8,467 nucleotides of DNA from JBBRHF01 sp038223055 (GTDB lineage: Bacteria > Actinomycetota > Actinomycetes > JACCUZ01): NCBI GenBank assembly GCA_038223055.1, contig JBBRHF010000182.1, positions 1 through 8,467 on the forward strand. Direction: 5' to 3'. Under the pieces are notes generated by a model, which saw only the letters and a program-made list of their open reading frames with translations, ran no database searches and was not told the origin of the DNA. Positions 1 through 7,277 of this stretch are shown here, in pieces (position 1 is the first letter of the stretch; the number at the start of each line of letters is the position of its first letter). A program made the translations under genes and the position numbers.

Positions 1-2
1 TG

Positions 3-164
3 CGCCACCCCGACGGGCGCTACAGCATGCGACACCGCGACGGACGAACCATCGGACCCGAACCCCACCCACCCGGACACAACCGGCCCCCACCACCGCC
101 GCCACCGCCGTCACCGCCGCCACCACCGCCGCCGCCACCACCACCGCCCAGACAACGCGAGTAG
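3..164 (+). CDS. 3' end of a protein with a polyproline tail, possibly DUF222/HNH endonuclease-like
   Basis: Partial gene entering from the left edge and stopping at TAG 162-164. The 53 visible residues begin RHPDGRYSMRHRDGRTIG and end in eight prolines, one serine, twelve prolines and then RQRE. The HPDGRY...DGRTIGPEP pattern resembles the loose C-terminal segment that follows the HNH motif in the actinobacterial DUF222/HNH endonuclease family. That is a resemblance from memory, and neither the HNH motif nor the DUF222 domain lies inside the window. This frame fits the proline codons, and a terminal proline-rich tail is common in such proteins. The other two frames also stay open here because of base composition, so the reading frame itself is not certain. 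The function is unknown from what is visible. Confidence 0.4.
   Translation, partial: RHPDGRYSMRHRDGRTIGPEPHPPGHNRPPPPPPPPSPPPPPPPPPPPPRQRE
87..149 (+). repeat. CCN low-complexity tract (polyproline-coding)
   Basis: Twenty-one codons, all CCN apart from one TCA (serine, 111-113), run without break just before the stop of the left-edge reading frame. The codons mix CCC, CCA and CCG, so this is not a pure trinucleotide microsatellite. That mixture suggests selection for proline or an old, diverged expansion. Long proline runs stall ribosomes and depend on elongation factor P. Confidence 0.85.
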
Positions 165-671
165 CCGGACAGCCGCGCCACCATGGCCCGGCGCGCCGCG
201 GTCGACGTCGACGCGTTCCACCCCACCACCAGCCCCGGCCGGGGACACCGCCGACGTGCTGGTCCCCCTGTGACAGCGAGGGCCCGGTGAGGCGCCACGA
301 CGCGCTGCGCACGGCAACCACGAAAGCCGCCGCGAACACCGACGAAACCGGCCACCCCTCTGTCCAACCGGGGAGAAACGCAACGACAATCGCATGGCGA
401 GGTAGGCGCCGGCCACGACGCTACAACCCGTATCGCGAACAGCGGGCAACATCCCGCCGGCCACCGACACCGAACGCGCCCCCGCAAACACCGGACCGAG
501 GATCGCCAACACGACCCGGGACGACTACTGGCACCACCACCACACCCAAGAAAGGCAGCGCCTCCACCAATCCCGCGACGCCAACAACGTCATCCCGCAG
601 AACCCTGAGGTCACTCCAGCAGAGCCGCACCCATCCGATGCAGCTGGTCCGCCGGCCTGACAGCGGCCGGA
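165..671. other. Gene-poor A/C-rich stretch
   Basis: No gene is supported here. The plus strand is strikingly rich in A and C, which keeps several frames open by chance: one plus frame runs open from about 2 to 958 with a Thr/Ala/Arg/Pro-rich, featureless product. The best candidate is plus frame 406-660, which ends in TGA 658-660. It has a natural-looking end (DDYWHHHHTQERQRLHQSRD, then a Pro/Glu-rich tail) but no start codon or ribosome binding site, and it follows an in-frame TAG at 403-405. It may be the tail of a degraded gene, perhaps related to the left-edge fragment. No promoter, RNA gene or terminator was recognised. Confidence 0.4.
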
Positions 672-1231
672 TCACGGTTGTGCGAGGGCGAGCGCAGCTG
701 CGAACAGTCGCTCGGCGAGGTCCTCGAAATCACGGTGCCGGTCACGGAACCAGTGGCGGACCTGTTCGGCGGCCAGACCGGCCAACAGGAGATCTGCGCG
801 CAGGTCGGGATCGGGGGACCCGGCCTCTTGCAACAGGTATCGGCAGTGATGACGCCAGAAGGCGTGCGCCCCAGTGCGCTGGCGCGCTCCAGGGGTGGAG
901 GTCTCCGACAGCAACACCAGATCGAGCTGGTGGTCTAGGAACCCGAGATAGCTGGTGACGAACGTGGCCAGCCGGCGGGCAGGATCGGGACCCAGCGGCG
1001 GCGGACCCGTCAGGATCTGCTGCTGCAGGTCGCGCTCGCGCTGGTCGAGTAGGGCGACGGCCAGGCCTCCCTTGTCGACGAAGCGCCGGTTCAGAGTTCC
1101 CTTGCCCACCCCGCAGCAGCCGCGACATCGTCCATCGTCACGCCAGAGACGCCGTGCTGAGCGAAAAGGCGCTCGGCAGCCGCCAGGACTCGCAGCCGGT
1201 TTCGGGCGTCGTCCGCGCGCTCGCGTACCAC
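672..1231 (-). pseudogene. TetR/AcrR-family transcriptional regulator, broken by one frameshift
   Basis: A TetR-type repressor would bind DNA through an N-terminal helix-turn-helix and release it on binding a small ligand. The N-terminal part (GTG at 1231) reads VVRERADDARNRLRVLAAAE, then LFAQHGVSGVTMDDVAAAAG. After a one-base loss near 1109-1112 the other frame continues GKGTLNRRFVDKGGLAVALL. In family members these two pieces are continuous (AAAAGVGKGTL), so the break falls between the two helices of the DNA-binding motif. Adding one base gives exactly 187 codons, a normal TetR length of 186 residues. The C-terminal ligand domain (FWRHHCRYLLQEAG, LAAEQVRHWFRDRH) is intact. The 1231 start is preferred because a GGAAG lies upstream and the palindromic operators then fall outside the gene; an upstream ATG at 1387 would put them inside it. 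A sequencing error is the main alternative to a true pseudogene. Confidence 0.85.
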
Positions 1232-1314
1232 TGCGACTTCCAGAACCGGCAACTCGGCGCGGCGGGCGACATAGGAGCCCAGCGATGGGTTTGGAGACGC
1301 AACCCTTGACGATC

Positions 1315-1328
1315 CGGACTCTAGTCCG
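1315..1328. promoter_or_regulatory. Palindromic operator 1
   Basis: CGGACTCTAGTCCG: perfect 6-bp arms (CGGACT and AGTCCG) around a CT centre. It lies between the divergent TetR gene and azoreductase remnant, the usual place for a TetR operator. A TTGACG at 1306-1311 could be the -35 box of a plus-strand promoter, which would place this operator in its spacer. The -10 box is unclear. Binding by the neighbouring TetR is inferred from position. Confidence 0.7.
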
Positions 1329-1349
1329 CGACTGTTCCCAGCCATGAAG

Positions 1350-1363
1350 CGGACTCTAGTCTG
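1350..1363. promoter_or_regulatory. Palindromic operator 2
   Basis: CGGACTCTAGTCTG: same as operator 1 except for one mismatch in the right arm (CTG instead of CCG). The centres of the two sites are 35 bp apart. Two near-identical palindromes in one divergent intergenic region suggest binding by two regulator dimers, and control of both directions. This is inference from sequence and position only. Confidence 0.65.
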
Positions 1364-1544
1364 TCTGTGCTTCTCGTCAAAGCCCACCCTGCAGACCTTC
1401 CACCGGCTACACCCACCTGCTCGCCGGACAGCGAAAACGGGCGACAGTGATCTACGGCAGCGCTGCGTGGGGACCGCGGCTCGGCCCGCAGTTCGGCACC
1501 GACTTCATGTCGACCTACTTCAACGACTGGCTGGCCCGGACCGG

Positions 1545-1571
1545 CATCACCGACATCACCGACATCACTCA
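1545..1571 (+). repeat. 9-bp tandem repeat ATCACCGAC
   Basis: Two exact copies of ATCACCGAC (1545-1553, 1554-1562) and a diverged third (ATCACTCAG, 1563-1571). They encode ITD-ITD-ITQ near the end of the azoreductase remnant. Intact relatives have a single ITD/TDV-like unit here, so this is probably a small slippage expansion in a gene no longer under selection. Confidence 0.6.
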
Positions 1572-1607
1572 GATATCACCCCGCCAAATGAACTGGCGCC
1601 GGTTCAG

Positions 1608-1613
1608 TAGGGT
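1608..1613 (+). promoter_or_regulatory. Possible -10 box for pyc
   Basis: TAGGGT fits the actinobacterial TANNNT -10 pattern and would start transcription about 40 nt before the pyc start codon. No convincing -35 box is seen upstream, which is common in actinobacteria. This is a weak call. Confidence 0.25.
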
Positions 1614-1660
1614 GGCTTGACCCACTGACCCCGAAATCCCAGCCCCCACCGGAGGCGCCG

Positions 1661-4600
1661 GTGTTCCGCAAGATCCTCGTTGCGAACCGAGGCGAGATCG
1701 CCGTACGCGCGTTCCGTGCTGCGACCGAGTTGGGCGCCCAGACCGTGGCCGTCTTCCCATACGAGGATCGCTGGAGCGAGCACGTGCTCAAGGCCGACGA
1801 GGCCTATGAGATCGGCAAGGTCGGACATCCCGTCCGCAACTATCTCGATCCGGTGGCGATCACGAAGGTTGCCGTCGAGGCCGGAGCGGACGCCATCTAC
1901 CCCGGCTACGGCTTCCTGTCCGAGAACCCCCTGCTTGCGGAGGCGTGCGAGCGCGCGGGCATCACCTTTGTCGGCCCGCCCGGCGACGTTCTGCACCTGA
2001 CCGGCAACAAGTCGCGTGCCATCGCGGCAGCCAAGGCCGCCGGCCTTCCGACCCTGCGCGGCAGCGAGCCCAGCGACGACGTCGCAACCCTGCTTGCGTC
2101 GGCCGAGGAGATCGGCTTCCCGATCTTCGTCAAGGCGGTGGCCGGGGGCGGCGGGCGTGGCATGCGCCAGGTCGAGCACCCCGAGGACCTCGAAGAAGGT
2201 CTGCTGGCTGCGATGCGTGAGGCCACGTCGGCCTTCGGCGACGCGACCGTGTTCCTCGAGGAGGCTGTGATCGACCCACGCCACATCGAGGTGCAGATCC
2301 TGGCCGACGCTGAGGGCAACGTCATCCATCTCTTCGAGCGGGACTGCTCCGTCCAACGCCGCCACCAGAAGGTCGTCGAGATATCCCCCGCACCCAACCT
2401 CGACCCGGCACTGCGCGACCAGATGTGCGCGCACGCCGTGACCTTCGCCCGGGAGATCGGCTACATCAACGCGGGAACCGTCGAGTTCCTGCTGACTCCC
2501 GACGGGCGCTACGTCTTTATCGAGATGAACCCCCGCATCCAGGTCGAGCACACCGTGACCGAGGAGGTCACCGACGTCGACCTCGTGGCTACCCAGTTGC
2601 GGATCGCCTCTGGGGCAACGTTGCCGGAGCTCGGCCTGACCCAGAACGCCATCCAGCTGCGCGGCGCCGCGCTTCAGTGCCGCATCACCACCGAGGACCC
2701 CGCCAACGGCTTTCGTCCCGACACCGGCCGGATCACCGTCTACCGTTCGGTCGGCGGAGCGGGGGTGCGACTCGACGGCGGCACGGTCTTCGTCGGTGCC
2801 GAGATCGGCGCCTCCTTCGACTCGATGCTGGTCAAGCTGACCTGTCGCGGCGCTGACTTCGACACGGCTGTCCGGCGCTCCCGCCGGGCCCTTGCCGAGT
2901 TCCGTATCCGCGGTGTGTCGACCAACATCCCGTTCCTTCAGTCTCTGCTCGACGAACCCGATTTCGTCGCCGGCCGGCTGTCGACCTCCTTCATCGAGCG
3001 TCACCCTGGGCTGCTCACCCCCCGCCTTCCTGCCGATCGCGGCACCAAGCTGCTGACCTACCTGGTGGAGGTGATGGTCAACCAACCCAACGGACCGCGG
3101 CGCGCGGTGGCTCTTCCTCGTCGCAAGCTGCCGGCGGTCGACCTCGCGATACCTCCTGCGCCGGGTGCACGCGACGTGTTGATGCGCGTCGGCCCCGAGC
3201 GGTGGGCCCGCGCCTTGCGAGCCCAGCGGGCCGTCGGGGTCACCGACACGACGTTCCGCGACGCGCACCAGTCGCTGCTGGCTACGCGGGTCCGGACCCG
3301 CGACCTCACGCAGGTGGCGGGCCACGTCGCACGTCTGACACCGCAACTGCTCAGCATCGAGGCGTGGGGCGGCGCCACGTACGACGTCGCGCTGCGATTC
3401 CTGTCCGAAGACCCGTGGGAGCGGCTCGCCCGGCTCCGCGCCGCGATCCCCAACCTGCCGTTGCAGATGCTGCTGCGAGGCCGAAACACCGTTGGCTACA
3501 CGCCGTACCCAACGCCCGTGACCGAAGCGTTCGTCACGGAGGCGGCCCGCACCGGCGTCGACATCTTCCGGGTCTTCGACGCCCTCAACGATGTCGACCA
3601 GATGCGCCCGGCAATCGAGGCGGTGCGCGCCACCGGCACGGCGGTCGCGGAGGTGGCCCTGTGTTACACCGGAAACCTGCAGGACCCTGGCGAGAAGCTG
3701 TACACCCTGGACTACTACCTCAGGCTTGCCGAGCGCATCGTCGACGCGGGGGCGCAGGTGCTGGCGATCAAGGACATGGCCGGGCTGTTGCGGGCGCCAG
3801 CGGCCGCAACCCTGGTGCTCGCGCTCCGGAGCCATTTTGACCTGCCCGTGCACCTGCACACACACGACACCGCCGGCGGTCAGCTCGCCACGCTGCTGTC
3901 GGCCATCGACGCCGGCGTCGACGCCGTCGACGTGGCCAGCGCGCCGATGTCCGGCACGACCAGCCAGCCGTCGATGTCGGCCCTCATCGCCGCGACCGAT
4001 GGAACGGCCCGCGAGACCGGGCTGAGCCTTCAGGCGGTGTGCGACCTCGAGCCGTACTGGGAGAGCGTGCGAAATCTCTACGCACCGTTCGAGTCTGGGC
4101 TGCAAGCCCCCACCGGCCGGGTCTACACCCACGAGATCCCCGGCGGTCAACTGTCGAACCTGCGCCAGCAAGCGATCGCGTTGGGACTCGGCGACAGGTT
4201 CGAGTCCATCGAGGACATGTACGCAGCGGCCAACAAGATCCTGGGAAACGTCATCAAGGTGACGCCGAGCTCCAAGGTCGTCGGTGACCTGGCGCTCGTC
4301 CTGGTGGGCGCCAACGCCGATCCAGCTGACTTCGAGGCGAATCCCTCCAAGTACGACATCCCCGACTCGGTCATCGGCTTCCTCAACGGCGAGCTCGGCG
4401 ACCCACCCGGGGGTTGGCCAGAACCGTTCCGCACCAAGGCGCTCCAGGGCCGCAAGGCCCATGCACAGGTCAGCGACCTCAGCGCCGAGGACACCGCGGC
4501 TCTGGCTGCCGACCCGCGAAACACGTTGAGCCGCCTGCTGTTCCCCGGGCCGAGCAAGGAGTTCGCCGGCTCCCGACAACGCTACTCCGACCTGTCGGTG

Positions 4601-5038
4601 CTTGACACGGAAGAGTTCCTGTACGGCCTCGAGGTCGGCACCGTGCACGAGGTCGACCTCGAGCCGGGCAAGCGGCTCCTGCTGGCAGTGCAGTCCGTCA
4701 GCGACCCTGACCCGCGAGGCTTGCGCACCGTCATGTGCACCGTCAACGGCCAGCTGCGCCCGGTGCAGGTCCGCGACACGTCGATCGCGGTCGACCTGCC
4801 GCAGGCCGAACGGGCCGACGCCTCGCAGCCCGGTCAGGTGGCCGCCCCCTTCGCCGGCGTCGTCTCGCTCGCGGTCGAGGTCGGCCAGACGATCAAGGCC
4901 GGTGGCACCGTCGCCACGATCGAGGCCATGAAGATGGAGGCCGCGATCACCAGCCCCATCGGTGGCACGGTCCAGCGGCTCGCCATCGGGGCGCACCAGC
5001 AGGTCGAGAGCGGAGACCTCCTGATCGTCGTCGGCTGA
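1661..5038 (+). CDS. pyc: Pyruvate carboxylase
   Basis: Biotin- and ATP-dependent cytosolic enzyme that carboxylates pyruvate to oxaloacetate, the anaplerotic feed into the TCA cycle. The 1125 residues match the single-chain actinobacterial enzyme (about 1125-1140). The biotin carboxylase domain comes first: start FRKILVANRGEIAVRAFR, ATP-grasp glycine loop KAVAGGGGRGM at 158-168, RDCSVQRRHQKVVE near 227-240, and catalytic EMNPRIQVEHT at 288-298. The carboxyltransferase domain has DTTFRDAHQS at 529-538, the lysine that is carbamylated in this family in IKDMAGLL (K704), and metal-binding histidines in HLHTHD (733 and 735). The biotin carrier domain ends the protein, with the biotinylated lysine K1091 in EAMKMEA. 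The GTG start follows GGAGG (1651-1655) at 5-nt spacing. No frameshift is seen, unlike in its neighbours. No operon partner is close, and the usual mycobacterial followers rsmD and coaD are not seen downstream. Confidence 0.98.
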   Translation: MFRKILVANRGEIAVRAFRAATELGAQTVAVFPYEDRWSEHVLKADEAYEIGKVGHPVRNYLDPVAITKVAVEAGADAIYPGYGFLSENPLLAEACERAGITFVGPPGDVLHLTGNKSRAIAAAKAAGLPTLRGSEPSDDVATLLASAEEIGFPIFVKAVAGGGGRGMRQVEHPEDLEEGLLAAMREATSAFGDATVFLEEAVIDPRHIEVQILADAEGNVIHLFERDCSVQRRHQKVVEISPAPNLDPALRDQMCAHAVTFAREIGYINAGTVEFLLTPDGRYVFIEMNPRIQVEHTVTEEVTDVDLVATQLRIASGATLPELGLTQNAIQLRGAALQCRITTEDPANGFRPDTGRITVYRSVGGAGVRLDGGTVFVGAEIGASFDSMLVKLTCRGADFDTAVRRSRRALAEFRIRGVSTNIPFLQSLLDEPDFVAGRLSTSFIERHPGLLTPRLPADRGTKLLTYLVEVMVNQPNGPRRAVALPRRKLPAVDLAIPPAPGARDVLMRVGPERWARALRAQRAVGVTDTTFRDAHQSLLATRVRTRDLTQVAGHVARLTPQLLSIEAWGGATYDVALRFLSEDPWERLARLRAAIPNLPLQMLLRGRNTVGYTPYPTPVTEAFVTEAARTGVDIFRVFDALNDVDQMRPAIEAVRATGTAVAEVALCYTGNLQDPGEKLYTLDYYLRLAERIVDAGAQVLAIKDMAGLLRAPAAATLVLALRSHFDLPVHLHTHDTAGGQLATLLSAIDAGVDAVDVASAPMSGTTSQPSMSALIAATDGTARETGLSLQAVCDLEPYWESVRNLYAPFESGLQAPTGRVYTHEIPGGQLSNLRQQAIALGLGDRFESIEDMYAAANKILGNVIKVTPSSKVVGDLALVLVGANADPADFEANPSKYDIPDSVIGFLNGELGDPPGGWPEPFRTKALQGRKAHAQVSDLSAEDTAALAADPRNTLSRLLFPGPSKEFAGSRQRYSDLSVLDTEEFLYGLEVGTVHEVDLEPGKRLLLAVQSVSDPDPRGLRTVMCTVNGQLRPVQVRDTSIAVDLPQAERADASQPGQVAAPFAGVVSLAVEVGQTIKAGGTVATIEAMKMEAAITSPIGGTVQRLAIGAHQQVESGDLLIVVG

Positions 5039-5218
5039 GGCACGGACACGCAGGGCTGATCGGCCAGGCACGTCCGTCCGCCGCCGGGTATGCCGCACGG
5101 ACTTGGTGGGTCATGTTTACCTCCTCGAGCTCAGTCCGGTCAGCAACACGACACCGTTGCTGGCTACCGGGATCGCGGTCGGGGCGGAACTCATAACCGT
5201 CATGGACCGGCTGTGGAC

Positions 5219-5301
5219 GCAGGGTCTCGAATACGGCGCCGCGACGTTGTCCTGCCAGACGTCAGTCGCGCCCGACGTCTGGCAGGCGGAGCAGGGTCTC
5301 G
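5219..5301 (+). repeat. 11-bp direct repeats flanking a palindrome
   Basis: GCAGGGTCTCG occurs at 5219-5229 and again at 5291-5301, exactly 72 bp apart, on either side of the 13-bp inverted repeat. The sequence next to each copy is also loosely similar on the minus strand (GAGACCCTGC preceded by GGCGCCGT or GGCGCAGT), which suggests a diverged local duplication. An inserted mini-element with target duplication is an alternative. Confidence 0.65.
5251..5286. terminator. Perfect 13-bp hairpin, possible bidirectional terminator
   Basis: CCTGCCAGACGTC (5251-5263) is followed by a 10-nt loop and its exact reverse complement (5274-5286). It lies 213 nt after the pyc stop and between convergent units (pyc on plus, kinase remnant on minus), where a shared terminator is expected. 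No T-tract follows on either strand. Actinobacterial hairpin terminators often lack one, but a protein-binding palindrome or mobile repeat is equally possible. Confidence 0.5.
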
Positions 5302-5651
5302 GCCGCGATGACTGCGCCGCCCACAGCAGGGCTCCGACGTCCACGCGCCGCGAGGACCCGTCGGAGAAGCTCAGCACGATGGTGCGCGCGGCCCCGCACG
5401 GGCTCGTCGATGCTGCGACGTCGTTGTGAGCACTGCGTCCTCCTCTTAGGGATGAGTGGGAGCACCACCGCAACGCCGTACGCGGCCTCGGCGCCATCGA
5501 GGCGAAGTCCGACCGGACTGGACAGCCGTGGCGCGTGCTGGTGGCCGAGCTCGGCCACAGTGCATGCAGTGGGTCGCCAAGTCTAGTCTCGTCCCGTCGG
5601 TAGGTCACCTTTCAAGGCCTCCCGGCCTCGGGGGCAGGGTGGCAGCGTGCT

Positions 5652-6019
5652 TCACGGGCCGCCAATCCAGTGCTCAACTTCGCGCTGATCGGCCAGGCGG
5701 ACGATGATCAGGCGGGGACGTTGCTGGTGCACCGTGGCGACACGTTGAGCGCTCTTGTGGTGTGTCGACCAAGCGTACTGCCATTCGGTAACCCATTCCG
5801 GTTCGGCGCTGAAAGCATCCACCTCGGCTGCGAAAGTGGCCCGCGGCGTCCATGCGGGGCCGTGGAACAGCGCGTCGATTTCCACGTGCGGAATCCGCAC
5901 AACTCCCCGATTCCGGCGGCCAGGGTCGTCTTGCCGGCCCCTGAGGTGCCCGCCACGATCACCCGCCGCGGACGCTTCGGGAGGGCATCGGCGGCGCTCA
6001 GCACAGGCACCGAAACCAC
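5652..6019 (-). pseudogene. P-loop NTPase/kinase-like protein, frameshifted and internally deleted
   Basis: Resembles the small adenylate-kinase-like P-loop ATPases common in actinobacteria, which bind ATP but whose substrates are mostly unknown. The N-terminal piece has a Walker A loop: RRVIVAGTSGAGKTTLAAGI then GELCG. After a one-base loss near 5891-5896 the next frame gives RIPHVEIDALFHGPAWTPRA and EPEWVTEWQY, the substrate-side motifs expected directly after Walker A. In the family EWQY is followed by about 70 residues (including a VWLDLP-type strand and an arginine-rich lid) before a final W-rich and VVRLxSPREVxxWL segment. Here EWQY runs straight into AWSTHHKSAQ and LIIVRLADQREVEHWIGGP, so the middle is deleted, with the junction near 5772-5777. 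With one base restored it would have only 122 residues against about 180-200 in the family. The start is uncertain: GTG at 6019, 6010 or 6004. Confidence 0.75.
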
Positions 6020-6187
6020 GATAGGCCGCCGAGAGAAGCAGTTAAGCTGCGATACCCAGTGGCTTGGGTGCGGCTCGGAAGCCCTGCTCGTGCATCCTCG
6101 GAGACCACGCCGCTGATCAGAGGCGGACTGCACGGCGCGGTCGTGGCCATTTGGGTGCCGGTCCGGTGGAGAGAGGTGTGTGCGCAG

Positions 6188-7264
6188 TTAGGTTGATCGG
6201 GTGGCGATCGGGTGTTTGGCCGGATGGGACACGGGCGGACTTGTGCGGCGTCGCGCTAAGAGCGGTGCGATGCATCCGAGAAGCATCAGCAGACTCAGCC
6301 GCACGAACCACGGTCCGGGGCGCGTGTAGACGGTGGAGTGGGGCGCGAGACGCACGTCTATCGAGGCGGACAGAACGGCCGCTGATCCGGCGCGTGTGTT
6401 TCGGCGAGCACACGCCCGTAGCCGTCGCTGACTGTCAGGGATCCGCTGCGGGCGGTGCGCTCCACGGTCAGCCCGTTCTCGACGCCGCGAATCACGGCCA
6501 TCCGGCTGTTCAGCCACCCGTCACGGTCGAAGTCCCACGACGGGACGAGCAGCCCTCCTGCGCCCAGCTTGCGATACGCACCGGCGGGCAAAGGGAAGTC
6601 CAAGTCCTTGCAGATGGCGACGGCCCACGGACTCGGGCGCCCGGGCGTGAGGACCAGTGTGGTGCCCGACTCGTAGGATTCGCCGTACAGGAGGTGCTGC
6701 TTGCGGTAGCTGGACATGCGGTGGCGGCCGGTGAGCACCTGGGCAGTGTTGTGACCCCCGGGACACTGTGGATGTCTCCGACCGACGGGTCGAGCACGCC
6801 GACGCCGATCACGAGAGTTGCGCCACTTTCGTTGGCGATCCTGGCCAGGGGGACGGTGATTGATCGCCGCGACGTGGAGTCGGCGAGGAAGACTGCCTCG
6901 GGCATGACGGCCACTGCAGCGCCGGTGCTGACTTCGTGCTGCACGGATCGCGGGTAGGAGCTCAGCAGCAGTCGACCCTCGGGGCTGGAGACGTCCACCC
7001 GGCCGCCGGCGCGGCGAAGCCGAGGAAGAACGTGATCACCAGACCCACCGGCATCCCGATCTGGCCCGTCAGGTACGTCCACTCGTTGGTCTCACCCAGC
7101 AGCCATGCGGTGAAAACGACGAGCGCCGCCGTTCGCGCGGGAGCTCGGAGGGCGAGTGCCAGCGCGGGTAGGAGAGCCAGCCAGGTGAACAGCGGATGGG
7201 GTGTCAGCCCGGTACCGAGCCCGAGGCATCCGGCCGAGGGAAGGCACGCGCCGAGGTTCACCAC
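6188..7264 (-). pseudogene. Apolipoprotein N-acyltransferase-like membrane protein with C-N hydrolase domain, degraded
   Basis: Intact relatives have several membrane helices followed by a nitrilase-type domain with a Glu-Lys-Cys triad; Lnt itself acylates lipoproteins in the membrane. Here the pieces lie in order in three frames. First come the N-terminal membrane segments (HPLFTWLALLPALALALR, TAALVVFTAWLLGETNEWTY, LVITFFLGFAA). Then the hydrolase start has the triad glutamate in AVMPEAVF (codon 6899-6897) and ATLVIGVGVLD. Next come YRKQHLLYG (Lys, 6702-6700) and AVAICKDLDFP (Cys, 6612-6610), then RMAVIRGVENG. Last is the closing membrane end STVYTRPGPWFVRL, SLLMLLGCIAPLLARR. The frame breaks near 7000-7015, in C5-G3 at 6755-6762, and near 6365-6390. 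The first break also lacks the remaining N-terminal helices and the linker, roughly 130-170 residues judged from the family. GTG 7264 begins 13 nt after the upstream TetR stop, so the two were probably an operon. True Lnt activity is not established even for the ancestor. Confidence 0.8.
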
Positions 7265-7277
7265 GATGCCGCGTCGA

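Larger units (their letters stand above)
1387..1620 (+). pseudogene. C-terminal remnant of FMN-dependent NADH-azoreductase / quinone reductase
   Basis: A plus-strand frame ending at TGA 1618-1620 reads TGYTHLLAGQRKRATVIYGS, then AAWGPRLGPQFGTDFMSTYF and NDWLARTGITDI. This matches the second half of AzoR-type flavodoxin-fold reductases, which typically carry TGLLxGKxATVIYTSxVYG...FGTDF...YxxDWLxxAGITDI. The family reduces azo dyes and quinones with NADH and FMN and is normally about 200 residues. Roughly the first 130 residues, including the N-terminal FMN phosphate-binding loop, are missing. The frame has no start codon after the TAG at 1357-1359. A piece in another frame (TFH, near 1396) hints at a frameshift at the left edge of the homology. 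The C-terminus after the ITDITDIT repeat also looks replaced. It lies divergent to the TetR gene across the two operators, the normal arrangement for such a pair. It is not expected to be functional. Confidence 0.7.
5039..5651. other. Stretch without an intact gene between pyc and a minus-strand kinase remnant
   Basis: No complete gene is supported. The plus frame 5103-5429 is open but has no recognised domain. The minus strand shows two starts with strong Shine-Dalgarno sequences: ATG at 5114 behind GGAGG, and GTG at 5433 behind GGAGG at 5-nt spacing (5439-5443). Neither opens a sensible protein. Just after the 5433 start, one base out of frame, the minus strand reads TIVLSFSDGSSRRVDVGALL. 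This resembles the FSDG...VDL...LL motif of DUF2442 proteins, but nothing after it matches the rest of that family. The region also holds the hairpin and direct repeats listed separately. Best reading: degraded former minus-strand genes. Confidence 0.45.

Noticed and set aside
20..512. Minus-strand frames of 133 and 155 codons with glycine or tryptophan-arginine runs
   Set aside because: The runs are the reverse of the CCN tract. Start sites have no ribosome binding site and the products show no domain.
287..958. 223-codon plus-strand frame
   Set aside because: Open only because of A/C-rich composition. It runs antisense into the well-supported TetR gene, and its product is low-complexity.
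1091..1387. ATG 1387 as the start of the first TetR gene
   Set aside because: It would add about 50 residues before the helix-turn-helix, unlike the family, and would place both operators inside the gene.
5041..5077. Possible hairpin terminator ACGGAC...GTCCGT right after pyc
   Set aside because: Only a 6-bp stem with a loop of about 24 nt and no T-tract; too weak to call.
1604..5098. 1164-codon open frame on the minus strand across the whole of pyc
   Set aside because: It is a shadow of the G/C third-position bias of pyc. Its product is Asp/Gly/Arg/Val-rich without any recognised domain, while the plus strand holds every pyruvate carboxylase motif.
5103..5429. 108-codon plus-strand frame after pyc
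   Set aside because: TTG start without a ribosome binding site and no recognised domain. The palindrome and direct repeats lie inside it.
6049..6066. Small inverted repeat ACCCA...TGGGT upstream of the kinase remnant
   Set aside because: Five-base arms are expected by chance in such GC-rich DNA, and no promoter elements support it.
6064..6957. 297-codon plus-strand frame opposite the acyltransferase-like gene
   Set aside because: Antisense shadow; the minus-strand fragments carry clear family motifs and this product carries none.
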